A stretch of DNA of 64,000 nucleotides from Streptomyces sp. NRRL B-1347 (GTDB lineage Bacteria; Actinomycetota; Actinomycetes; Streptomycetales; Streptomycetaceae), in the NCBI RefSeq assembly GCF_000720325.1, contig NZ_JOJM01000027.1:62001-126000 (forward strand), given 5' to 3'. Below the pieces are notes generated by a model. The model did no database searches. It was given only the letters and a program-made list of their open reading frames with translations, and had not been told where the DNA came from. The first letter of the stretch is position 1; each line of letters opens with the position of its first letter. Of this stretch, positions 30,797-39,225 are shown piece after piece. Both the position numbers and the translations under genes were made by a program.

Positions 30797-32449
30797 CTAC
30801 CTGTGCTGGGCGCGTGTCGCTGTGGCGAGCGCGTCGGCGAGGCGATCGAGGACGGCGGTCGCCTGTTCGTCGGTGATGGTGAGGGGAGGCAGGAGCCGTA
30901 CGACGCTGGAGTGGCGGCCGCCGAGTTCGACGATGAGTCCGCGGCGCAGGCACTCCCGCTGCACGGCGGCGGCGAGTTCGGGGGCCGGTGGGTGGGGACG
31001 GCTTTGCGGAAGGTCGTGTGCGGTGTCGCTCGGGCGCTGATGGAGGTCGGCGTGTTCACCCGCCATGCCCTCGTCGGACTGGGAGGGGTGCGGGTGAGCG
31101 CCTTCAAGTCGGGCGCCCGCGGATCGGCCGCCTGCTGCGCGGGGGCCGCCCTGACGTGCGGCGGGGACCGTGCGGGCGGAGCCGGAGTGGTGGTCACGTA
31201 CGGCGGAGTCGGGCGCGGTTTCGGTCCGCCCGTCCACCACCGCCGAAGACGGGTCGTCGTTTCGGGAGGCACTCCGCGGCTGGTCGAACTCACCACCGTG
31301 CAGGATGGTTTGGCGTCCGGTCGGGTCGACCAGTTCGACGCCGAGCATGAGGCCGCGTCCGCGTACGTCGCCGATGCTGGAGTGCTCGTGGGCCAGGGAG
31401 CGCAGCCCGGCGAGCATGCGGGCGCCGAGGTCGGCGGCACGTTCGGCGAGGCGGTTCTCCCGGACATAGGCCAGGGTCGCCGCGCCCGCCGCCATGGCGA
31501 GCTGGTTGCCGCGGAAGGTGCCCGCGTGGGCGCCGGGCGGCCAGACGTCGAGGTCGTCGCGGTAGACGACGACGGCGAGCGGCAGGCTGCCGCCGATGGC
31601 CTTGGAGAGGACGAGGACGTCGGGGGTGACGCCGCTGTGCTCGACGGCCCAGAAGGCGCCGGTCCGGCCGACGCCCGTCTGCACTTCGTCCGCGATGAGC
31701 GGAATGCCGCGGGCGGCCGTGATGTCGCGCATCCGGCGCATCCAGGCGTCGGGGGCCGGGAGCACGCCGCCCTCACCCTGCACGGGTTCGACGATCATCC
31801 CCGCCGGGGCGGGGACGCCGGACTTGGAGTCGTCGAGCACGCTCTCGGTCCAGCGGGCCGCGAGTTCGGCGCCGCGGGGACCGCCGATGCCGAAGGGGCA
31901 GCGGTAGTCCTGCGGATAGGGCAGGCGCGCCACTCGTACGTCCCGTGCGCCGCCGGATGCTTCGAGCGCCCCCGCCGTCATGCCGTGGTACGCGCCGGTG
32001 AAGGCGAGCAGCCCTTCGCGCCCGGTGGCGGCGCGCACCAGTTTCAGGGCCGCCTCCACCGCGTCCGTGCCCGCGGGACCGCAGAACTGGACGCGTGCGC
32101 GCTCCGCGAAGCCGCGCGGAAGGGTGCGGAACAGCTCGGTGGTGAAGGCGTCCTTGACCGGTGTGGCCAGGTCGAGGACGTGCAGGGGCGCGCCGGAGTC
32201 GAGGACCGCGCGGATGGCTTCGAGGACGACGGGGTGGTTGTGTCCGAGGGCGAGGGTGCCCGCGCCGGAGAGGCAGTCCAGATAGCGCTGCCCGTCGGCG
32301 CCCTCGATCGTCATCCCCCGCGCGCGGACGGGCACGATCGGCAGGGCGCGCGCATAGGTGCGCGCGGCGGACTCGCGCGCCGACTGACGGCGCAGAATCC
32401 CTTCGTGCGCCGCGGACACCACCGCGGGGACAGGATCGGTCACGGCCAC
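30797..32449 (-). CDS. Class III PLP aminotransferase (diaminobutyrate transaminase type) with C-terminal insert
   Basis: Likely converts aspartate semialdehyde to 2,4-diaminobutyrate or a similar diamine precursor. PLP motifs: GPAGTDAVEAALKLVRAATG, LIADEVQTGVGRTG (Asp254) and the Schiff-base Lys283 in LSKAIGGSLPL. 550 residues; residues ~381-488 are an Arg/His/Asp/Ser-rich insert before the conserved end (LRRGLIVELGGRHSSVVRLL). Without it the enzyme is a normal ~440. GTG 32449 has GGGAGG ten bases upstream. First gene of the operon; 159 bp to the next. Confidence 0.9.
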   Translation of the reverse strand: MAVTDPVPAVVSAAHEGILRRQSARESAARTYARALPIVPVRARGMTIEGADGQRYLDCLSGAGTLALGHNHPVVLEAIRAVLDSGAPLHVLDLATPVKDAFTTELFRTLPRGFAERARVQFCGPAGTDAVEAALKLVRAATGREGLLAFTGAYHGMTAGALEASGGARDVRVARLPYPQDYRCPFGIGGPRGAELAARWTESVLDDSKSGVPAPAGMIVEPVQGEGGVLPAPDAWMRRMRDITAARGIPLIADEVQTGVGRTGAFWAVEHSGVTPDVLVLSKAIGGSLPLAVVVYRDDLDVWPPGAHAGTFRGNQLAMAAGAATLAYVRENRLAERAADLGARMLAGLRSLAHEHSSIGDVRGRGLMLGVELVDPTGRQTILHGGEFDQPRSASRNDDPSSAVVDGRTETAPDSAVRDHHSGSARTVPAARQGGPRAAGGRSAGARLEGAHPHPSQSDEGMAGEHADLHQRPSDTAHDLPQSRPHPPAPELAAAVQRECLRRGLIVELGGRHSSVVRLLPPLTITDEQATAVLDRLADALATATRAQHR

Positions 32450-32636
32450 GGCTGTTCGTCCTCCCGCTGGGACTGGGCAGGTGCCCGTTGCATCCGGCCG
32501 GGTGCGGCGGGCGAGTTGGCGCGAGGGCTGAACGCGTGTCGCGTGTCCCCCGTACGTACCAACGACGGCGAGTGCGGGGGATCACGGGTTGCCCGAAGAT
32601 CCTTGCCGTGACGGAACCGTTGCCGTTCCGTCGGCC

Positions 32637-32660
32637 GTCCCCAACGGCACCGGCATAGTG
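32637..32660 (+). promoter_or_regulatory. Conserved upstream element of protease gene 1
   Basis: 24-bp block starting GTCCCCAACGGCAC and ending GGCATAGTG, 181 bp before the start codon. It recurs with 2 mismatches upstream of the paralogue (34337-34360). CATAGTG resembles a -10 element. The 391-bp gap 32450-32840 also holds four GTACG words (32745-32787) and must contain the leftward siderophore promoter; I see no iron box there. Confidence 0.55.
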
Positions 32661-32840
32661 TGGGGTGCCGTTCATCAGCAGCAAGGCGTTCAGAACCTCT
32701 GAGCACCGCGATGCCCAGTGATGAACGGCACTGCTGCGACAGACGTACGGAACTCGTACGAACAGAGCCCGTACGAAATGGCGTACGACGCCACGATGTC
32801 CGGCATTTTGAACGATTCGAGGCCCAGGGGGATTCTCACC

Positions 32841-34070
32841 ATGCGACCCATACGTCCGCTCTTCACCGCCCGTCGTGGGAGAAGCGCGCGCGGCAGAACC
32901 TCCCCCGTGGCGGCCGCTGTCGCGCTCGGCGCGGCCCTCGTCCTGACGGCGACGGCCTGTGGTCCCGGCGACGACAAGGACGACTCGTCCGCGTCCCAGC
33001 CGGGCGGCAGCGGCGACGGCGACGGCAAGATCCAGCTTCCCGGCGACATCGAGGACCGGCTCAAGGAGCACGGCATCGACATCGACAAGTGGAAGGACGG
33101 CGCCTGGCGCAACTGGGACAAGGACGACTGGCTCCGCGAGGCGGGCGATTTCGTCAATCCGATCATCGAGGGCCTGTGGGACCCGGACCGCATGCGGGAC
33201 GCCGACAAGAACCCGGACCGGGGCGTCGACGACAACGACATCTCCGGTGACCAGGGCGTGACGGACCCGACTCCGAAGCCGGTCGAGGCGGCGTCCGTGA
33301 AGGCGCCGTATCACGACCAGGTCCCCGCGGCCGGGAAGCTGTTCTTCGACGGCCCCGAGGGCTCGATGGTCTGCTCGGCCACGGTCGTCAAGGACCCGAA
33401 GAACCCCGGCAAGTCGAACATGGTGTGGACCGCGGGCCACTGCGTCCACGCGGGCGCCAAGGGCGGTTGGTACCGGAACATCGCCTTCGTCCCCTCGTAC
33501 AACAACGAGGGCAAGGCCGCCGCGCAGCTTCAGGGCGCGCCCAAGGAGGAAGTCGCTCCGTACGGCGTGTGGTGGGGCGACTGGGCTCAGACCTCCGACC
33601 AGTGGATCGAGCAGGGCGGTCCGACCGGCGGCAAGGGTGCTCCGTACGACTTCGCGGTGATCCACGTGACGCCGGAGAAGGGCAGCGAGGGCAAGTCCCT
33701 GGAGGAGACGGTCGGCGCGGCGCTGCCCGTGGACTTCAACGCTCCGGCCGTTCCGGACATCAAGGACATGACGGCGACGGGCTACCCGGCGGCGCCGCCG
33801 TTCGAGGGCCAGGAGCAGTTCCAGTGCGCGGACAAGCCGGGCCGGCTGTCGATCAGCGAGCCCGACCCGACGATGTACCGCATCGGCTGCACCATGACCG
33901 GCGGTTCGTCCGGCGGTGGCTGGGTCGCCGCGGGCAAGGACGGCAAGCCCGCCCTGGTGTCGAACACGTCGATCGGCCCGGTGACGGCCGGCTGGCTGGC
34001 GGGCCCGCGCCTGGGTGACGAGGCCAAGGGCATCTACGACGCGGTCAGCAAGAAGTTCGCCGGCCGGTAG
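32841..34070 (+). CDS. Trypsin-like serine protease lipoprotein (paralogue 1)
   Basis: Predicted exported, membrane-anchored V8/trypsin-fold protease. Signal peptide with twin-basic head and lipobox ending LTATAC (lipidated Cys40). Residues ~65-115 form a conserved prodomain-like stretch (DRLKEHGIDIDKWKDGAW). The catalytic triad is His200 (WTAGHC), Asp270 (YDFAVIHV) and Ser357 (GGSSGGGW). 409 residues. ATG 32841 has AGGGGG nine bases upstream; more distal ATGs back to 32718 lack this. The next gene is a close paralogue. Confidence 0.92.
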   Translation: MRPIRPLFTARRGRSARGRTSPVAAAVALGAALVLTATACGPGDDKDDSSASQPGGSGDGDGKIQLPGDIEDRLKEHGIDIDKWKDGAWRNWDKDDWLREAGDFVNPIIEGLWDPDRMRDADKNPDRGVDDNDISGDQGVTDPTPKPVEAASVKAPYHDQVPAAGKLFFDGPEGSMVCSATVVKDPKNPGKSNMVWTAGHCVHAGAKGGWYRNIAFVPSYNNEGKAAAQLQGAPKEEVAPYGVWWGDWAQTSDQWIEQGGPTGGKGAPYDFAVIHVTPEKGSEGKSLEETVGAALPVDFNAPAVPDIKDMTATGYPAAPPFEGQEQFQCADKPGRLSISEPDPTMYRIGCTMTGGSSGGGWVAAGKDGKPALVSNTSIGPVTAGWLAGPRLGDEAKGIYDAVSKKFAGR

Positions 34071-34220
34071 CAGCAGCTCACAGGCTGTCGGCAGCTTCCG
34101 GAAGTGCGCGCGGCGCACGGTGGGTTCGCTCGCGAGAGGGAACCCACCGGCCGCGCGCGACCGGGGCGCGGTGCCATCCGCGCGCGGCGCGCATCCGCGC
34201 CTCGGAGCTCCACTTTGTGC

Positions 34221-34300
34221 GCGTACGCGTCCGTACGCACCCATCCGCACCCGTACGCATCCATACGTCGGCGTACGTAGACGTACGAGGCGTACGCCGA
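34221..34300. repeat. Eight-unit 10-bp phased array centred on GTACG
   Basis: Consecutive 10-bp units, each with GTACG or a variant near position 3: GTACG at 34223, 34233, 34253, 34273, 34283, 34292 and variants ATCCG at 34243, ATACG at 34263. Period equals one DNA helical turn. It lies 37-116 bp before the conserved promoter-like block of protease gene 2, in the 378-bp gap 34071-34448. Confidence 0.85.
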
Positions 34301-34336
34301 GGGGACGGCGAAACCTTCACGGCCTCGTCGCCGTTC

Positions 34337-34360
34337 GTCCCCAACTGCACAGGCATAGTG
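34337..34360 (+). promoter_or_regulatory. Conserved upstream element of protease gene 2
   Basis: GTCCCCAACTGCAC followed by AGGCATAGTG; 22 of 24 positions match the block before paralogue 1. It lies 89 bp before the start codon. Preceded in both copies by CCGTTC. Probably the duplicated promoter or an activator site. Confidence 0.55.
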
Positions 34361-34448
34361 GGAGGCCACGTCGGCCCGGGCGGCGGATGCCGCGCCCATG
34401 CCTGACACGCACATGGCAAACACACGTTCCTACGGGGGTTACAGCTCC

Positions 34449-35663
34449 ATGCGTTCCATTCGTGCGCCCTTCGCGCGCGGCCGCGGTCGTCGTACCGCGC
34501 TCGCCGTCACCGGGCTCGCCGCGGCCCTGGCACTCACCGCCACGGCCTGCGGGCCGGGCGACGACAAGGCGAGCGACAAGGCCGACTCCGGCACCTCGCA
34601 AGGTGCCGACAAGGGGTCCGACTCGGGTGGCGGCGGGCTGCCCTCCGACCTCACCGACCGGCTCAAGGAGCACGGCATCGATCCGGACAAGTGGAAGGAC
34701 GGTGCCTGGAAGGACTGGAGCAAGGACGACTGGCTGCGCGAGGCCAAGGACTTCGTCAACCCGGTCATAGAGGACCTGTGGAAGCCCGAGCGCATGCGCA
34801 AGGCCAAGGACCCGAACAAGACGATCGCGGCGAAGGACGCGGCCGCCGACCAGGGCGCGACCGACCCCGAGCCCGAGCCCGTCCGGGCGGAGCCCGAGAA
34901 GACGCCGTACCACGAGCACGCCGCGCCCGTCGGGAAGATCTTCTTCGACTCCCCCGAGGGCTCGATGGTCTGCTCGGGCACGGTCGTGAAGGATCCGCGC
35001 AACCCGGGCAAGTCCAACCTCGTGTGGACCGCGGGCCACTGCGTGCACGCGGGCTCGAAGGGCGGCTGGTACCGCAACATCACCTTCGTGCCCGCCTACA
35101 ACGACCTGGGCAAGTCCGAGGCGGAGCTGGGCAACGCCGCCCCGCAGGAGGTCTCCCCGTACGGCCAGTGGTGGGCGGACTGGGTGTCGACCTCCGGTGA
35201 GTGGATCGACCAGGGCGCCGCGTCGGGCGGTGCCGGTGCGCCGTACGACTACGCCGTGATGCACGTGAAGCCGCAGCAGGGCAGCAAGTCCCTGGAGGAG
35301 ACGGTCGGCAACGCACTGGATGTCGACTTCTCGACTCCGTCCGCGCAGAGCGTGGGCTCCATGGGCGCCTGGGGCTACCCGGCCGCGCCCCCGTTCAACG
35401 GCCTGACCATGCACAAGTGCATCGGCAAGCCGGGCCGTCTGTCGCTGGACCCGGCGCAGCCGACGATGTACCGCATCGGCTGCACGATGACCGGTGGCTC
35501 GTCCGGCGGCGGCTGGTTCCGCAGGGCGGACGGCGGCGAGACCAAGCTGGTGTCCAACACCTCGATCGGCCCGGCGGAGAACACCTGGCTGGCAGGCCCG
35601 CAGCTGGGCTCCGGCGCCAAGCAGGTCTTCGACATGATGAGCGAGAAGTACGGGGCGCAGTGA
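34449..35663 (+). CDS. Trypsin-like serine protease lipoprotein (paralogue 2)
   Basis: Close paralogue of the upstream gene, with matching architecture: arginine-rich signal head, lipobox LTATAC (Cys34), acidic spacer, DRLKEHGIDPDKWKDGAW prodomain-like segment, and triad His (WTAGHC), Asp (YDYAVMHV) and Ser (GGSSGGGW). 404 residues. ATG 34449 has GGGGG about ten bases upstream. Tandem duplication with a conserved promoter-like block suggests related regulation; substrate unknown. Confidence 0.92.
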   Translation: MRSIRAPFARGRGRRTALAVTGLAAALALTATACGPGDDKASDKADSGTSQGADKGSDSGGGGLPSDLTDRLKEHGIDPDKWKDGAWKDWSKDDWLREAKDFVNPVIEDLWKPERMRKAKDPNKTIAAKDAAADQGATDPEPEPVRAEPEKTPYHEHAAPVGKIFFDSPEGSMVCSGTVVKDPRNPGKSNLVWTAGHCVHAGSKGGWYRNITFVPAYNDLGKSEAELGNAAPQEVSPYGQWWADWVSTSGEWIDQGAASGGAGAPYDYAVMHVKPQQGSKSLEETVGNALDVDFSTPSAQSVGSMGAWGYPAAPPFNGLTMHKCIGKPGRLSLDPAQPTMYRIGCTMTGGSSGGGWFRRADGGETKLVSNTSIGPAENTWLAGPQLGSGAKQVFDMMSEKYGAQ

Positions 35664-35805
35664 TCCTCCGCGGGATCACTGCGGGGATGCCGTGAGTGCC
35701 GTTCACGGGTTCATCGCGGGCATGCCGTGAGTGCCCGAGTGCCCCTCACGGCACGAGTCCCGTGACCGCCCCGGCCCGAGCGGCGCCACGCGACGGCCGC
35801 CCGGC

Positions 35806-35851
35806 AAGGCGGAGGCCCCGCCCCCTCGTGAGGGGGCGGGGCCTCCGCCTT
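35806..35851. terminator. Bidirectional terminator, protease 2 / hflX
   Basis: Perfect 21-bp stem: arms 35806-35826 and 35831-35851 (GGCGGAGGCCCC core) with tetraloop CGTG. It lies between converging stops at 35663 and 35876. Confidence 0.9.
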
Positions 35852-35875
35852 CTGCTTGCGCGAGCCGCGTCGGCG

Positions 35876-37363
35876 TCAGTGCGTCGCCGGGACGAACGGC
35901 GCCAGCTCCGCCGCCAGCTCCTCGTGCACCCGGGCCTTGAGCAGCGTGCCCTCGGCGGTGTGCTCCTCGGAGAGCACCTCGCCGTCGGCGTGGGCGCGCG
36001 CGACGAGCTTGCCGTGGGTGTACGGCACGAGGGCCTCGATCTCGACCTCGGGCCGCGGCAGCTCGGCGTCGATGAGGCCGAGCAGCTCTTCGATGCCCGC
36101 TCCGGTGCGTGCGGAGACCGCGATCGCGTGCCGCTGCGTGCGCAGCAGCCGCTGGAGGGTCAGCGGATCGGCGGCGTCCGCCTTGTTGATCACCACGATC
36201 TCGGGGACGTCCGTCGCGCCGACCTCGCGGATCACCTCGCGCACGGCGGCGAGCTGCTCCTCGGGGGCGGGGTGCGAGCCGTCGACCACGTGGAGGATCA
36301 GGTCGGACTCGCCGACCTCCTCCATCGTGGAGCGGAACGCCTCCACCAGGTGGTGCGGCAGGTGCCGGACGAAACCGACCGTGTCCGCCAGGGTGTACAG
36401 GCGGCCGCTCGGCGTCTCGGCCCTGCGGACGGTGGGGTCGAGGGTGGCGAACAGCGCGTTCTCCACCAGGACGCCCGCGCCCGTGAGGCGGTTGAGCAGC
36501 GAGGACTTGCCCGCGTTCGTATATCCGGCGATGGCGACCGAGGGCACCTTGTTGCGCTTGCGCTCCTGGCGCTTGATCTCGCGGCCCGTCTTCATCTCCG
36601 CGATCTCACGGCGCATCTTCGCCATCTTCTCGCGGATCCGTCGCCGGTCCGTCTCGATCTTGGTCTCACCGGGGCCACGGGTGGCGAGGCCGCCGCCCTT
36701 GCCGCCGCCCATCTGCCGGGACAGCGACTGACCCCAGCCGCGCAGCCTCGGCAGCATGTACTGCATCTGGGCCAGGGCGACCTGGGCCTTGCCCTCTCGG
36801 GACTTGGCGTGCTGGGCGAAGATGTCGAGGATCAGGGCGGTCCGGTCGATCACCTTGACCTTGACGACGTCTTCGAGGTGGATCAGCTGGCCGGGGCTCA
36901 GCTCACCGTCGCAGACGACCGTGTCGGCGCCGGTTTCGAGCACGATGTCACGCAGCTCCAGGGCCTTGCCGGAGCCGATGTACGTGGCCGGGTCCGGCTT
37001 GTCGCGGCGCTGCACGACGCCGTCGAGCACGAGCGCGCCCGCCGTCTCGGCGAGGGCCGCCAGCTCGGCGAGGGAGTTCTCCGCGTCCTGAACCGTCCCG
37101 GAGGTCCAGACGCCGACGAGGACCACGCGCTCCAGGCGGAGCTGTCGGTACTCGACTTCGGTGACGTCCTCGAGCTCGGTGGAGAGGCCCGCGACGCGGC
37201 GCAGGGCCGCGCGCTCGGCACGGTCCAGCTGCTCGCCGTCCCGCGCTCCGTCGATCTCGTGGCTCCAGGCGACGTCCTCTTCCATCAGGGCATCGGCCCG
37301 AAGACCTTCGGGGTAGTTCTGCACGAAGCTCTGTGCGTCCTGGGAGGAAGAAGAGGAGGTCAT
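35876..37363 (-). CDS. hflX: GTPase HflX
   Basis: Ribosome-associated GTPase that splits or rescues stalled 70S ribosomes under stress. The N-terminal HflX domain (TYIGSGKALELRD, VVCDGELSPGQL) is followed by a coiled coil with GGGKGGGLATRGPGETKIE. The G domain has GYTNAGKSSLLNRL (G1), DTVGFVRHLP (G3) and NKAD (G4). 495 residues. ATG 37363 has AAAGGA four bases upstream. Position next to dapF and miaA is conserved in actinobacteria. Confidence 0.97.
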   Translation of the reverse strand: MTSSSSSQDAQSFVQNYPEGLRADALMEEDVAWSHEIDGARDGEQLDRAERAALRRVAGLSTELEDVTEVEYRQLRLERVVLVGVWTSGTVQDAENSLAELAALAETAGALVLDGVVQRRDKPDPATYIGSGKALELRDIVLETGADTVVCDGELSPGQLIHLEDVVKVKVIDRTALILDIFAQHAKSREGKAQVALAQMQYMLPRLRGWGQSLSRQMGGGKGGGLATRGPGETKIETDRRRIREKMAKMRREIAEMKTGREIKRQERKRNKVPSVAIAGYTNAGKSSLLNRLTGAGVLVENALFATLDPTVRRAETPSGRLYTLADTVGFVRHLPHHLVEAFRSTMEEVGESDLILHVVDGSHPAPEEQLAAVREVIREVGATDVPEIVVINKADAADPLTLQRLLRTQRHAIAVSARTGAGIEELLGLIDAELPRPEVEIEALVPYTHGKLVARAHADGEVLSEEHTAEGTLLKARVHEELAAELAPFVPATH

Positions 37364-37422
37364 TGGGTCCTTTACGTCGATGGGAATCCGGTGCGGGGCC
37401 TCTCGGGGACGTCGACCGTCCC

Positions 37423-37445
37423 CTGTCGCACCCTGGGTGCGACAG
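37423..37445 (-). other. Hairpin in hflX upstream region
   Basis: Perfect 10-bp stem CTGTCGCACC (37423-37432)/GGTGCGACAG (37436-37445) with a 3-base loop, 60 bp before the hflX start. It may lie in the hflX 5' leader. The 311-bp gap 37364-37674 otherwise holds the repeats at 37606-37639. Confidence 0.45.
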
Positions 37446-37605
37446 TGCCTCGCCTGCGACGGCGCCACCCGTCATGTTCGACAACGCACACGACCGCCCC
37501 GGGATTCCCCGGACCGGGCGGAACCGCCCCTGAGATCTCCCTGAGGGGACATCCCGGACGGGCCGCGCCGTCGACCTGAAGATGGTTGCACGGGACGGCC
37601 CGTCT

Positions 37606-37639
37606 CGTCACCTGGGTTATTGCCAGGTCCGTCACCTGG
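37606..37639. promoter_or_regulatory. Direct repeats upstream of hflX
   Basis: CGTCACCTGG occurs at 37606-37615 and 37630-37639, 24 bp apart, with an inverted CCAGGT (37623-37628) between. They flank a TTATTG stretch and lie ~245 bp before the hflX start. Possible binding site for an unknown regulator. Confidence 0.35.
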
Positions 37640-37674
37640 TGAAACGCGGCAGTGCAGGCGACTCGGAAGCTTGA

Positions 37675-39225
37675 TCAGTGGTGGGTGTGCCCCAGGGCTC
37701 CCCGGTCGCCGCCTGCCCGGCCGGGCTGCTTCTTGCCCGGTGCCTCCGACGTCCAGTCCGGGTGCCCCGGCATCGGCGGCGTCTTCGTGCCGTACAGCCA
37801 GGCGGCGAAGAACTCGCGCAGGTCCCGGCCCGAGACGTGGGAGGCCAGGCGCGTGAAGTCGGCGGTGGTCGCGTTCCCGTCGCGGTGGGCGCGCACCCAG
37901 GCGCGCTCCACGCTCTCGAAGGCGGACCGCCCGATCTCCTGGCGCAGCGCGTAGAGCACGAGCGCGCTGCCGTCGTACACGACAGGACGGAAGAGGCTGA
38001 TCTTCTCCCCCGGCTTGGGCGCCTTGGGCGCGGCGGGCGGGCCGCCCGTGGCGCGCCACTGGTCCGAGTACCGGTAGGCCTCGCGCATCCGCGTCCGCAG
38101 CTCGTGCCCCGACTTCTCCTCGCCGTACAGGGCCTCGTACCAGGTGGCGTGCCCTTCGTTGAGCCACAGGTCGGACCAGGTGCGCGGGCTGACGCTGTCG
38201 CCGAACCACTGGTGCGCCAGTTCGTGGACCATGATCGTGTCCACGTACCACTCGGGGAACTCCGGCCGCGTGAACAGCTGCTTCTCGAAGAGCGAGAGCG
38301 TCTGCGTCTCCAGGGCGAAGCCGGTCTGGGCGTCGGCGACGAGCACCCCGTAGTTCTCGAACGGGTAGCGGCCGACCTTGCCCTCCATCCACGCGATCTG
38401 GCCGGGCGTCTTCTTGAGCCACCGTTGCAGCTTCTCGTGGCCCTTGGTCGGTACGACGTCTCGTACGGGGAGGCCGCGCGGGCCGGTGCGGTGCAGCACC
38501 GTGGAGCGGCCGATGGAGACCTGTGCCAGTTCGGTGGCCATGGGGTGTTCGGTGCGGTACGCCCACGTGGTGGTGGCCCCGGCACGCTCCGTGGCCACCG
38601 GGAGGCCGTTGGCGACGACGGTGAGCGCCTTGGGGGCGGTGACGCGGAAGGTGAACTGCGCCTTGTCGGCGGGGTGGTCGTTGCAGGGGAAGACGCGGTG
38701 CGCGGCGTCGGCCTGGTTGGCCATGGCGAGACCGTCGGCGGTGCGCACCCAGCCGCCCTCCTCCTTGCCGCCGACGGGGTGGCTGGTGTGGTGGACCGTG
38801 ACCTGCATGCGCTGACCGCGCTCCACGCGCGCGTGGGGGGTGACGACGAGGTCTTCGCCGCTGCTGTCGAAGGTGGCGGGCGCGCCGTTGACGGCGACGG
38901 AGCGGACTTCGCCCTGCGAGAAGTCGAGGTTGATCCGCTCCAGCGGGGCGGTCGCGCGGGCGTCGATCTTCGTGACGGTGTCGAGCGGCTTGGCGTTGTC
39001 GCCCCCGTACGTGAAGGCGATGTCGTACTCCAGGACGTCGTATCCCGGGTTGCCGAGGTGCGGGAAGAGCCGGTCGCCGATGCCGAGCGGTGCGGCCGGC
39101 TGCGGAACGCTCGCGGCGAGCAGGGCGGCGGAGGCGGCGGTCGCCAGGAGGGCGATGGCGACGCGGACGGACGTGGGCCGCACGGCCTTGGTCCTCGGGG
39201 CCTTGGGGCGTGGGGTGAGCAGCAT
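37675..39225 (-). CDS. Secreted M1 family metallopeptidase
   Basis: Predicted exported zinc aminopeptidase. The N-terminal signal peptide (residues ~15-40, VAIALLATAASAALLAASV) is followed by an M1 beta domain. The zinc site is HELAH (His334, Glu335, His338) plus Glu357 in LWLNEGHATW; the exopeptidase GAMEN-type loop is altered to FENYG. 516 residues, shorter than PepN because the large C-terminal domain is missing, as in other actinobacterial secreted M1 peptidases. Ends in a basic Gly-rich tail. Confidence 0.92.
   Translation of the reverse strand: MLLTPRPKAPRTKAVRPTSVRVAIALLATAASAALLAASVPQPAAPLGIGDRLFPHLGNPGYDVLEYDIAFTYGGDNAKPLDTVTKIDARATAPLERINLDFSQGEVRSVAVNGAPATFDSSGEDLVVTPHARVERGQRMQVTVHHTSHPVGGKEEGGWVRTADGLAMANQADAAHRVFPCNDHPADKAQFTFRVTAPKALTVVANGLPVATERAGATTTWAYRTEHPMATELAQVSIGRSTVLHRTGPRGLPVRDVVPTKGHEKLQRWLKKTPGQIAWMEGKVGRYPFENYGVLVADAQTGFALETQTLSLFEKQLFTRPEFPEWYVDTIMVHELAHQWFGDSVSPRTWSDLWLNEGHATWYEALYGEEKSGHELRTRMREAYRYSDQWRATGGPPAAPKAPKPGEKISLFRPVVYDGSALVLYALRQEIGRSAFESVERAWVRAHRDGNATTADFTRLASHVSGRDLREFFAAWLYGTKTPPMPGHPDWTSEAPGKKQPGRAGGDRGALGHTHH

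Noticed and set aside
30596..32611. 671-codon plus-strand frame opposite the aminotransferase
   Set aside because: Antisense shadow; the minus strand has complete PLP motifs. I also considered that the insert at 30986-31309 might be a separate plus-strand gene, but found no ribosome site or domain.
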